Source: Acidimicrobiales bacterium
GTDB taxonomy: Bacteria > Actinomycetota > Acidimicrobiia > Acidimicrobiales > SZUA-35
NCBI GenBank assembly: GCA_020630195.1
Contig: JAHDBV010000006.1
Location: 1 to 64,000, forward strand
Length of the DNA stretch: 64,000 nucleotides
Direction: 5' to 3'
Shown here: positions 8,976 through 15,898 of the stretch, piece by piece
Layout: every line of letters begins with the position of its first letter
How positions within the stretch are numbered: the stretch's first letter is position 1
Notes under the pieces: model-generated
Database searches by the model: none
Told to the model about the DNA's origin: nothing
The model's input: only the letters and a program-made list of their open reading frames with translations
Translations under genes and position numbers: made by a program

Positions 8976-10430
8976 ATGACCTCCGCGACTCCCGCCGTGC
9001 CGAGCCTCCCCGACGATGGCCTGGTGGCCGTCGTCAAGCGGGACTGTGCGACGTGTGAACTCGTCGTGCCCGTACTCGGCCAACTCGTCGAGGGCGACGG
9101 CCTCACGATCTGGGTGCAGGACGATCCGCTCTTCTGTTCCGACATCGGCTCGATCCACGATGCCGATCTCTCGGTCTCGTGGCATCACGACATCGAGACC
9201 GTGCCGACGCTGATCCGCCGTGAGGGTGGTGTCGAGACCGGACGGATCGTCGGGTGGAGCCGCGACGAGTGGCAGGCCTTCACCGGGGTCGACGACCTCG
9301 GACCGGGCCTCGCGTCGTTCCGACCGGGCTGTGGATCGCTGTCGGTCGACCCCTCGATGACCGACGAGCTCACCGTCCGGTTCTCGGGATCGTCGTTGCA
9401 CGCCCGCCGGATCGAACTCGCCGAACTCGAGGACGAGATGGAGACCGCCTTCGACCGGGGCTGGACCGACGGTCTCCCCGTGGTCCCCCCGACCGAGGCT
9501 CGCGTGCTCCGCATGCTCGAGGGCACGACACGGGCCCCCGACGAGATCGTGACGACCGTGCCCCCCGACCTGGTCGACGTCACCGTCGAACAGGTCGCGA
9601 TCAACGCGGTGATGGCCGGCTGCAAACCCGAGTACCTGCCCGTCGTGCTCGCGGCGGTCGAAGCGGCCTGCACCGACGAGTTCAACATGCACGGCCTGCT
9701 CGCCACGACCTACTTCTCCGGCCCGGTCGTGATCGTCAACGGGCCGATCGCCGAGCGGATCGGCATGAACTCGGGCAACAACGTGCTCGGCCAGGGCAAT
9801 CGGGCCAACGCCACGATCGGCCGGGCCCTCCAGCTCGTGGTGCGCAACCTCGGTGGCGGCAGGCCGGGCGGCGTCGACATGGGCATGCAGGGTGCGCCGT
9901 CGAAGCTCGGTTGGTCGTTCGCCGAGCGCGAGGCCGACTCCCCGTTCGAGCCGCTGTCGGTGGCCCGGGGCCTCGACCCCGGCGTCGACGCCGTGACCCT
10001 GTTCGCCGGTCAGGGTCCGATCCCGATCATCGACCAGCTGTCACGGACCCCCGAGTCGCTCACCCGGACCATCGCGGCGCTGCTGCTGGCGTACGGGCAC
10101 CCGAAGCTGATCATCGGGTTCGACTGCATCGTCGTGCTCTCCCCCGAACACGGCCGCATCTACCGCGAGGCCGGCTGGGACCGGGCCCGGGTGATGGCCG
10201 AGATCGAACCGCTGCTGGTGCGCGGCGGCGCCGACCTCGTCCGCGGTGCGGGCGGGATCGAGGAGGGGCTGCCGGCGGCCTTCGGCGAGGCCGATCTGCC
10301 GAAGTTCCGGCCCGGTGGCCTCCAGTTCGTGCACGCCGGAGGAGACGCCGGCTTGTTCTCGTCGATCATCGGTGGTTGGGTGAGTGGCGAGAAGGGTTCG
10401 GACCCGATCACCGTCGAGGTCCGTCCATGA
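8976..10430 (+). CDS. thioredoxin-like protein paired with the UGSC selenoprotein gene
   Basis: The product has about 484 residues. The N-terminus (residues 13-120) looks like a thioredoxin fold with a CATC redox motif at Cys24-Cys27 (VVKRDCATC), followed by acidic strands and a cis-Pro-like TVPTL. The larger C-terminal part contains WTDGLPVVPPTEARV, GCKPEYLPVV, GPIAERIGMNSGNN and LVVRNLGGGRPGG. I recognise this as the protein that accompanies UGSC genes but know no assigned reaction. The ATG at 8976 has GGAG upstream. The stop overlaps a 15-codon mini-ORF that ends at the start of the UGSC gene, so the three are probably one transcriptional and translational unit. A redox relay from CATC to the UGSC centre is inference. 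Confidence 0.8.
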   Translation: MTSATPAVPSLPDDGLVAVVKRDCATCELVVPVLGQLVEGDGLTIWVQDDPLFCSDIGSIHDADLSVSWHHDIETVPTLIRREGGVETGRIVGWSRDEWQAFTGVDDLGPGLASFRPGCGSLSVDPSMTDELTVRFSGSSLHARRIELAELEDEMETAFDRGWTDGLPVVPPTEARVLRMLEGTTRAPDEIVTTVPPDLVDVTVEQVAINAVMAGCKPEYLPVVLAAVEAACTDEFNMHGLLATTYFSGPVVIVNGPIAERIGMNSGNNVLGQGNRANATIGRALQLVVRNLGGGRPGGVDMGMQGAPSKLGWSFAEREADSPFEPLSVARGLDPGVDAVTLFAGQGPIPIIDQLSRTPESLTRTIAALLLAYGHPKLIIGFDCIVVLSPEHGRIYREAGWDRARVMAEIEPLLVRGGADLVRGAGGIEEGLPAAFGEADLPKFRPGGLQFVHAGGDAGLFSSIIGGWVSGEKGSDPITVEVRP

Positions 10431-10474
10431 GCGAGACCGACATCCACTTCCCCACCGAGAGCGAGGCGACATGA
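10427..10474 (+). CDS. 15-codon coupling mini-ORF between the thioredoxin-like and UGSC genes
   Basis: ATG at 10427 overlaps the upstream TGA (ATGA) and opens MSETDIHFPTESEAT. Its TGA at 10472-10474 in turn overlaps the ATG of the UGSC gene (ATGA). A reading frame this short, fitted by four-base overlaps at both ends, could hand ribosomes from one gene to the next. It may also be chance. No homology claim is possible at this length. Confidence 0.35.
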   Translation: MSETDIHFPTESEAT

Positions 10475-10986
10475 CCGTCGTGTTGGACCCCACCGCCGGA
10501 CGCGCGGCCGAGGGACTCGAGACCGTGGCCCGCCTCGACGCGCTCGACGGCAAGACCGTCGGACTGCTCGACATCTCGAAGCCCCGGGGCGACGTCTTCC
10601 TCGGACGGCTCGAGGAGCTGCTCACCGAGCGCGGAGCCACGGTGCACCGCTACATGAAGCCGACCTTCGCCAAGCCGGCACCGGTCGACCTGCGCCACGA
10701 GATCGCCACCAACTGCGATGCCGTGATCGAGGCACTCGCCGATTGAGGCTCGTGCACGTCGTGCAGTGTGCACGACATCACGGATCTCGAGCGTCGGGGT
10801 GTGCCCGGTGTGTTCGTCGCCTCGGCGGTCTTCGTCGACGCGGCCCAGACCCAGGGCGATGCGCTCGGGTTCCAGCCGGAACGTCTCTTCGTCGAACACC
10901 CGATCCAGGATCGGACCGACGAGGAGATGCGGGTGATCGCCGAACAGGCGGTCGACGCCCTCGTCGAGCGCCTCACCGCCGGCTGA
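10471..10986 (+). CDS. UGSC-family selenoprotein, TGA codon 92 read as selenocysteine
   Basis: Translation from the ATG at 10471 (GAGG 8 bases upstream) reaches TGA at 10744-10746, then continues in the same frame to a second TGA at 10984. This gives 171 residues with Sec92. The sequence around the codon is IEALAD-U-GSCTSCSVHD, exactly the U-G-S-C motif that names this family; homologues have Cys or Sec there. Before it are KTVGLLDISKPRGD and MKPTFAKP; after it are RRGVPGVFVAS, GFQPERLFVEHPIQ and EEMRVIAEQAVDAL, all typical of the family. A stem-loop at 10750-10775 is placed like a bacterial SECIS. Neither half makes sense alone, since the second has no upstream start. The function is unknown; a redox-active Sec/Cys site is likely. 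The rest of the selenium machinery must be encoded elsewhere. Confidence 0.88.
10750..10775 (+). promoter_or_regulatory. candidate bacterial SECIS stem-loop of the UGSC gene
   Basis: TCGTGCAC (10750-10757) pairs perfectly with GTGCACGA (10768-10775). The loop GTCGTGCAGT can tighten by two G-U pairs to a six-base apical loop containing G and U. The apical loop starts about 14 bases after the UGA and lies inside the coding frame, as required of SelB-dependent SECIS elements. There is no strict sequence consensus to test by eye. Confidence 0.6.
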
Positions 10987-11011
10987 CACGTCCCAGCGAG
11001 GCCAACGGCGG

Positions 11012-11890
11012 TCAAGGCAGGCGCCAGGTCCCGCCGTCGTGCACGGCGAGACCGTCGGCCACCAGGGTCACGGCGACCCGCCGCGCCCGTTCGTGGTCGC
11101 CGGGCCAACCCATGACCATTCCGAGATCGCCGTCGGCGACCGGGCCGAGCCGGAGGGCGTCGACGAGGCGGCCCCGGCCCTGACGGTCGGATCCCTCGAA
11201 CCGGGACTGGCCCGTCGACACGGCGGCCGACCGCACCGAGGGGTCGGGTTCGGGGTGGCCGTCGAGATGCCACCGACACGCGGCCGCGAGCGCGCAGCCG
11301 TCGCAGCGCGGCGTCGGCCGGCACCGGAGGGCACCGAGCTCCATGATCGCCTGGTTCCACTCCCAGCCGCGGCCGATCGGCACCCACGCATCGGCGGTGC
11401 GTTGAGCCGCCGATGGGGTCAATCGCTGCCCCACGACCCGGGCGAGGATCCGGCCGATGTTCGTGTCGACCACGGCGTCGTCACACTCGAACGCGAACGC
11501 CCGTACCGCCCGGGCGGTGTAGGGGCCGATCCCGGGCAGTGCGAGCAACTCGGCGAGTTCGCGTGGCACCCGTCCGCCGTGGTCGTCGACCATGGCCACC
11601 GCCGCACGATGCAGATTGACCGCCCGCCGGTTGTACCCGAGGCCCTGCCACTCGTCGATCACCTCGGCCACCGACGCCGCCGCGTCGACCGGCTGCCCGA
11701 AACGCTCGAGGAATCGAGGGAGCCGGTCGACCACGCGGGCCACCTGGGTCTGCTGGAGCATCAGCTCGCTCACGAGGATCGCCCACGGGTCCCGGGTCCG
11801 GCGCCACGGCAGGTCCCGTCCGTCCTCGGCGAACCAGGCGAGGAGACGGTCGGTCGCGGCGACCGGCAGGGCGGCGACCGGTCGGGTCAC
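11012..11890 (-). CDS. mutY: A/G-specific adenine DNA glycosylase MutY
   Basis: The 292-residue protein removes adenine mispaired with 8-oxoguanine. It has RDLPWRRTRDPW, the catalytic Glu in ELMLQQTQV, the helix-hairpin-helix LPGIGPYTARAV and the catalytic Asp in VDTNIGRIL. The Fe-S cluster Cys set is CRPTPRCDGCALAAAC. Its spacing is C-x5-C-x2-C-x5-C, one residue shorter in the first gap than the usual C-x6-C-x2-C-x5-C. The C-terminus is short: there is no full NUDIX-like 8-oxoG recognition domain, only a ~60-residue tail. The GTG start overlaps the stop of the upstream exporter gene by four bases (GTGA), so the two are coupled. It converges on the UGSC gene. Confidence 0.9.
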   Translation of the reverse strand: MTRPVAALPVAATDRLLAWFAEDGRDLPWRRTRDPWAILVSELMLQQTQVARVVDRLPRFLERFGQPVDAAASVAEVIDEWQGLGYNRRAVNLHRAAVAMVDDHGGRVPRELAELLALPGIGPYTARAVRAFAFECDDAVVDTNIGRILARVVGQRLTPSAAQRTADAWVPIGRGWEWNQAIMELGALRCRPTPRCDGCALAAACRWHLDGHPEPDPSVRSAAVSTGQSRFEGSDRQGRGRLVDALRLGPVADGDLGMVMGWPGDHERARRVAVTLVADGLAVHDGGTWRLP

Positions 11891-12813
11891 GCCGGTTGGG
11901 GCTCGGGTTCCGGTTCGCTCGGCGCCGCGGCGGGTGAGGCCTGCCCGCGCACGATGACGAACAGGGCGAACAGCACGAGCGCCATGCAGGCCCCCTGGGC
12001 CCAGCTGAGCGCCTCGCCGAGGAACACCCAGGCGATGAGCGACGCGACCACGGGGATCAGCAGGGTGAAGGTCGAGCCGACCCACAACGGGATGCGGACC
12101 AACGACCAGTTCATGAGGATGTGGCCGACGACCCCGCCGAGCAGGACCGAGGCGCCGATGCCGAGCCAGTCGGCGCCGCCGGGCCACGAGAGGTCCTGGC
12201 CGAAGGCGACGGCGAGGGGGAGGTTGATCAGCACGACCCAGATCGCGGTGCCGACGGTGAACTCCATCGGCGTCATCCGCCCCTTCGACTGCTTCGAGGC
12301 GATGAAGTAGCCGCTCCAGGAGATGAGCGCACCGACCGCCAGCAGGTCGCCCGCCGCCGACCATTCCGGCGTGCCGTTCGACGCGAGGATCACCCCGAAC
12401 ACGCCGAGCAGGGCGACGAGCGACCAGGCCGCATCGCGGCCACGGATCGACTCGCCGAAGAACTTCGCCGCCACGACGCCGACGAGGATCGGCTGCAACG
12501 AGCCGATCAGCGTGGCGTTGACGACGTTCGTGAGTTTCACGGCGGAGAAGAACAACGCGATGTCGGCCCCGAGGGCCAACCCACCGAGCGCCGAGTCGCG
12601 CACGATGCCCGGCCGGAGCCGCTGGCCACGCAGCTGCATCACGACCACGGCGCCGAGCACGAACACACCGAAGCGGTAGACCCCGACGGCCAGGCCGTCG
12701 AGGGAGATCGCCTTGACCACGACGCTGCCGGCGGCCCACGCCGACACGGCGATGCCCGCGCCGAGCAGCCCCGAGGCCATCTCGGACCGCCCACGTTCGA
12801 GCGCGGCGGTCAC
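11887..12813 (-). CDS. EamA-family (drug/metabolite superfamily) transporter
   Basis: The 308-residue membrane protein has about ten hydrophobic helices arranged as two EamA repeats. The N-terminal repeat begins GLLGAGIAVSAWAAGSVVVKA; the second ends with IPVVASLIAWVFLGEALSWAQ, a typical EamA motif. The substrate cannot be predicted, since members export amino acids, nucleobases or other metabolites. The cytoplasmic C-terminus is Pro/Glu rich (PSEPEPEPQPA). I use the GTG at 12813 because GGAG lies seven bases upstream; an ATG at 12780 is possible. Its stop overlaps the mutY start. Confidence 0.85.
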   Translation of the reverse strand: MTAALERGRSEMASGLLGAGIAVSAWAAGSVVVKAISLDGLAVGVYRFGVFVLGAVVVMQLRGQRLRPGIVRDSALGGLALGADIALFFSAVKLTNVVNATLIGSLQPILVGVVAAKFFGESIRGRDAAWSLVALLGVFGVILASNGTPEWSAAGDLLAVGALISWSGYFIASKQSKGRMTPMEFTVGTAIWVVLINLPLAVAFGQDLSWPGGADWLGIGASVLLGGVVGHILMNWSLVRIPLWVGSTFTLLIPVVASLIAWVFLGEALSWAQGACMALVLFALFVIVRGQASPAAAPSEPEPEPQPA

Positions 12814-12849
12814 GGCCGTACTCCGGGCGCTCGACGGGACGGGTGGAAA

Positions 12850-12869
12850 CGGCGCCTCATCGGGCGCCG
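12850..12869 (-). terminator. hairpin after the MaoC hydratase gene
   Basis: CGGCGCC (12850-12856) and GGCGCCG (12863-12869) form a 7 bp stem with a TCATCG loop, five bases past the hydratase stop on the minus strand. The following minus-strand sequence is GTTTCC, a short T-run. This separates the hydratase from the exporter-mutY pair. Confidence 0.5.
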
Positions 12870-12873
12870 GAAC

Positions 12874-13389
12874 TCACGACTCGTCCCAGATGTCGTCGCC
12901 GTAGGGGCGCTTGCGCACCGGTGCGGCGTCGCGCTTCCAGACGAGGACCTTGCGCTTGAAGTAGCAGATCTCTTCGCCGCGCTGGTTCAGGCCCTTGGTC
13001 TCGACGGTGACGATGCCGCGGTCGCCCTTGGACGATTCACGGGTGGCGAGCACCTTGGTCTCGGCGTAGATCGTGTCGCCGTGGAACGTCGGCTTGGAGT
13101 GCCGCAACGACTCGATCTCGAGGTTGGCGATGGCGGCACCCGACACGTCGGGCACGCTCATGCCGAGCACCAAGGAGTAGACGAGGTTGCCGACCACGAC
13201 GTTCTTGCCGTGCACGGTCTCGTTCTCGGCGAACCACACGTTGGAGTGCAACGGGTGGTGGTTCATGGTGATCATGCAGAAGAGGTGGTCGTCCGCCTCC
13301 GTGATCGTCTTGCCGGGCCAGTGCCGGTAGATGTCGCCGGCCTGGAAGTCCTCCAGATACCGACCGAAGGGGCGCTCGTGGATCGTCAT
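12874..13389 (-). CDS. MaoC-family hydratase, probable mesaconyl-CoA hydratase of the ethylmalonyl-CoA pathway
   Basis: The 171-residue single hotdog-domain protein has YRHWPGKTITEADDHLFC, TMNHHPLHSN, GKNVVVGNLVYSLVLGMSVPD and KPTFHGDTIYAET. Asp/His of the MaoC-type active site lie in TEADDHLFCMITMNHHPLH. These stretches closely resemble, from memory, the MaoC protein encoded with crotonyl-CoA carboxylase/reductase, ethylmalonyl-CoA mutase and an acyl-CoA dehydrogenase in Streptomyces. I therefore favour hydration of mesaconyl-CoA to beta-methylmalyl-CoA over a general enoyl-CoA hydratase. The ATG has GAGGAG upstream. A long acyl-CoA dehydrogenase that fits the preceding pathway step lies 0.7 kb away on the other strand. 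The carboxylase/reductase and mutase are not in this window. Confidence 0.8.
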   Translation of the reverse strand: MTIHERPFGRYLEDFQAGDIYRHWPGKTITEADDHLFCMITMNHHPLHSNVWFAENETVHGKNVVVGNLVYSLVLGMSVPDVSGAAIANLEIESLRHSKPTFHGDTIYAETKVLATRESSKGDRGIVTVETKGLNQRGEEICYFKRKVLVWKRDAAPVRKRPYGDDIWDES

Positions 13390-13485
13390 CGATCTGCTCC
13401 TCGTGGGGGTGGCGAGACGGCCCCGTCGTGGTGTCGGGACCGGCGGCGACGGTACCCGGGGGCGGCCGCCGGGCGAAAGCCGGGA

Positions 13486-14082
13486 ATGCCGGGCGCCGTC
13501 GCTCCGGTTGTCCCGGCCGTGACCACCCCACTCCCCCGCCGGCTCCCCGACGTCGAACTCGTCGACGATCGCGGTCGGCCGTGGTCGCCGCCGGTGGCGC
13601 CCGGACATCCGGTGCTGCTGGTCTTCCATCGCCACCTCGCCTGACTGCCCTGTCAGGCCCACGTCGTCGACGTGGCGGAGCATCACGATCGTCTGGTGGA
13701 GGCCGCGGGCGGCGACCTCGAGGTCGTCGTCGTCACGTTCGACGCGCCCGATCGGCTCGCTGCGCATCGTGGGCACCTCGGCGTCCCCCACCGCTTCGTC
13801 GCCGACACCGAGCGGCGGCTCTATCGAGCCCTCGGCTACGGCCGGGGCCGACGCTGGCGGGTCTGGGGGTGGCGCGCCGGGCGTCGCTACCTCGAACTGC
13901 TCCGGGCGGGCGGACGCCCGCAGCGACTCGGGCGGGACGGCCCCGGGGCCGACACGCTCCAGCTCGGCGGCGACGTGGTGCTCGGCGGCGACGGCTCCGT
14001 CCGCTGGCGATTCGCCGGAGCGGGGCCCGACGACCGCCCCTCCATCGACGAGTTGGCCGAGGCCCTTGCACGAGCGCGCTAG
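13486..14082 (+). CDS. peroxiredoxin-like (PRXL2/AhpC-TSA) selenoprotein with UxxC active site
   Basis: Reading from ATG 13486, in-frame TGA at 13642-13644 interrupts the frame at codon 53, which then continues to TAG at 14080-14082 for 198 residues in all. The junction reads VLLVFHRHLA-U-LPCQAHVVDV. In PRXL2-type proteins this is FLRHFGCPFCREQ, so Sec replaces the first Cys of CxxC, giving UxxC. The part after the TGA is family-typical: VVVTFDAPDRLAAHRGHLGVPHRFVAD, LYRALGYGRGRRWRVWG, DTLQLGGDVVL and GPDDRPSIDELAEAL. Without readthrough each fragment lacks half the fold. A hairpin at 13659-13675 lies at SECIS distance. GTG 13519 is an alternative start. Animal SelL, from the same family, carries UxxU. 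It is probably a cytosolic thiol/selenol peroxidase or disulfide reductase. Confidence 0.85.
13659..13675 (+). promoter_or_regulatory. candidate SECIS stem-loop of the UxxC peroxiredoxin-like gene
   Basis: CCACGTC (13659-13665) and GACGTGG (13669-13675) form a 7 bp perfect stem with a GTC loop. The loop begins 22 bases after the UGA, inside the coding frame. This spacing and a small loop with G and U agree with bacterial SECIS elements. By eye I cannot exclude that it is a chance palindrome in GC-rich DNA. Confidence 0.5.
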
Positions 14083-14113
14083 CTGGGATGTGCGTGCCAG
14101 TTAGCACGGCCAC

Positions 14114-14119
14114 TACCGT
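14114..14119 (+). promoter_or_regulatory. TACCGT -10-like hexamer before the acyl-CoA dehydrogenase gene
   Basis: TACCGT lies 8 bases upstream of the ATG at 14128, with no Shine-Dalgarno between them. This implies leaderless initiation. Confidence 0.5.
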
Positions 14120-14127
14120 TCGCCGCC

Positions 14128-15744
14128 ATGTCAGCGTCGACACGCCCCCAACCCGACCTCACCACCGCCACCGAGGCGATCGAGCTCGCCGCCGCCGTCG
14201 TGCGATCGGCGGTGGCCCGTCTCGCCGAGACCGGCTCGGTCGACGCCGATCAGGTCCTCGCCTACGACATCGCCCACGCCGCCGCGGCGGTGGAGACCGC
14301 TCGCTCGATGCTCGACTACGGCGCCAAGGGTGACGACGAGGGCGGCCTGACCTGCCTGTTCGTGGCCGACGCCATCGCCGATCTCGGGTCGAAGCTGTGG
14401 GGTCGGGAAGCGATGTGGGGTGTTGCCGCCGACGCCCTCGACGGCGCTCGCGACTTCGTGGCCGCCTGGCGCGACCCCGCCGTGCTCGCCTCGTTCGCCG
14501 AGACCCCCGGCGACCGCCACCTCGACGACGACTTCGAGCTCGTCCAGGACACGTTCCGACGGTTCGCCGAGGACCAGGTCGTCCCGGTCGCCGAGCACAT
14601 CCACCGCGAGAACTCCGACATCCCCGAGGAGCTGATCCAGGGCCTCGCCGAGATGGGCTTGTTCGGCCTCTCGATCCCCGAGGAGTACGGCGGCTTCGCC
14701 ACCGGCGGCGAGTCGGACTACTACGGCATGGTGATCGCCACCGAGGAACTCTCCCGTGGCTCACTCGGCGCGGCGGGATCGCTGATCACCCGCCCCGAGA
14801 TCCTCGCCCGGGCCCTCGAAGCCGGTGGCACCGAGGATCAGAAGCAGGCCTGGCTCCCCCGTCTCGCGACGGGCGAGATCATGAACGCCGTCGCCGTGAC
14901 CGAGCCCGACTACGGCTCCGATGTCGCCGGGGTGAAGGTCACCGCGACCCGGACCGACGACGGCACCGGCTTCCTCGTCAACGGCACCAAGACCTGGTGC
15001 ACGTTCGGCGCCCGAGCGGACGTGCTCATGGTCCTGGCCCGGACCGACGCCGACCGGTCGAAGGGCCACCGGGGCCTGTCGATCCTGATCGTGCCGAAGG
15101 AGCGTGGCGACGGGCACGGCTTCGTCAACTCCGCCGACCACGACTTCGGCACCGGGACCATGGAAGCCCGCCCGATCGACACCATCGGCTACCGGGGCAT
15201 GCACTCCTACGAGATCGCCTTCGACAACTGGTTCGTGCCGGCCGAGAACCTGATCGGCGGCGCCGACGGTGAGGGCCGCGGGTTCTACTACCAGATGGCC
15301 GGGTTCGAGAACGGCCGACTCCAGACCGCGGCCCGTGCGGTGGGCGTGATGCAGGCCGCCTACGAGGAGGCCCTCGACTACGCCCAGAACCGCGTCGTGT
15401 TCGGCGAGAACATCGTCGAGTACCAGCTCACCCGGGCCAAGCTCGGCCGGATGGCCGCGATCATCCAGGCCAGCCGGCAGTTCGCCTATCAGGTGGGCCG
15501 GATGATGGCGAAGGGTGAAGGCAAGATGGAGGCCACGCTCATCAAGGCCTACGTCTGCAAGGCCGCCGAGTGGGTCACCCGTGAGGCGCTCCAGATCCAC
15601 GGTGGCATGGGGTACGCCGAGGAGTACACGGTCTCGCGTCTGTTCGTCGACGCCCGGGTGCTGAGCATCTTCGAGGGCGCGGACGAGACCCTGTGCCTGA
15701 AGGTGATCGCCCGCTCGATGGTCGCCGACCACAACGCCGCCTGA
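14128..15744 (+). CDS. mcd: long-form acyl-CoA dehydrogenase, probable (2S)-methylsuccinyl-CoA dehydrogenase
   Basis: The 538-residue protein has an extra helical N-terminal domain (about residues 1-135) before a standard acyl-CoA dehydrogenase core. Core motifs are LAEMGLFGLSIPEEYGG, NAVAVTEPDYGSDVA, FLVNGTKTWCTFG, QIHGGMGYAEEYTVSR and the catalytic-Glu loop IFEGADETLCLKVIAR. Ordinary acyl-CoA dehydrogenases are about 380-400 residues. An N-terminal extension of this size is known for methylsuccinyl-CoA dehydrogenase (Mcd) of the ethylmalonyl-CoA pathway, which oxidises methylsuccinyl-CoA to mesaconyl-CoA with FAD and passes electrons to ETF. The nearby mesaconyl-CoA hydratase-like gene supports this. 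The alternative is another acyl-CoA dehydrogenase with a coincidental extension. Confidence 0.8.
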   Translation: MSASTRPQPDLTTATEAIELAAAVVRSAVARLAETGSVDADQVLAYDIAHAAAAVETARSMLDYGAKGDDEGGLTCLFVADAIADLGSKLWGREAMWGVAADALDGARDFVAAWRDPAVLASFAETPGDRHLDDDFELVQDTFRRFAEDQVVPVAEHIHRENSDIPEELIQGLAEMGLFGLSIPEEYGGFATGGESDYYGMVIATEELSRGSLGAAGSLITRPEILARALEAGGTEDQKQAWLPRLATGEIMNAVAVTEPDYGSDVAGVKVTATRTDDGTGFLVNGTKTWCTFGARADVLMVLARTDADRSKGHRGLSILIVPKERGDGHGFVNSADHDFGTGTMEARPIDTIGYRGMHSYEIAFDNWFVPAENLIGGADGEGRGFYYQMAGFENGRLQTAARAVGVMQAAYEEALDYAQNRVVFGENIVEYQLTRAKLGRMAAIIQASRQFAYQVGRMMAKGEGKMEATLIKAYVCKAAEWVTREALQIHGGMGYAEEYTVSRLFVDARVLSIFEGADETLCLKVIARSMVADHNAA

Positions 15745-15898
15745 CCGCGGCCGGCGCCGACGCCCTTCCACGGGGCGGACAACCGATTCCGAGGAGTGGA
15801 AGCCCGCTGGGAACGGGGTGACGCGCGGGCCGACGCTGGGCGAACATCAGCGCCTCCGGGAACTCTCCCGACACCGGCGACGTTGCATTGGTGCTGAG

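Noticed and set aside
10744-10746. Treating the TGA in the UGSC gene as a nonsense mutation
   Set aside because: Both halves are intact and family-like, the codon is exactly at the U/C position of the motif, and a stem-loop follows. A random nonsense mutation would rarely fall there.
13642-13644. Treating the PRXL2 TGA as a pseudogene or sequencing error
   Set aside because: The TGA replaces the active-site Cys codon and the rest of the gene shows no decay. A TGC/TGT miscall is still formally possible and is covered by the suggested checks.
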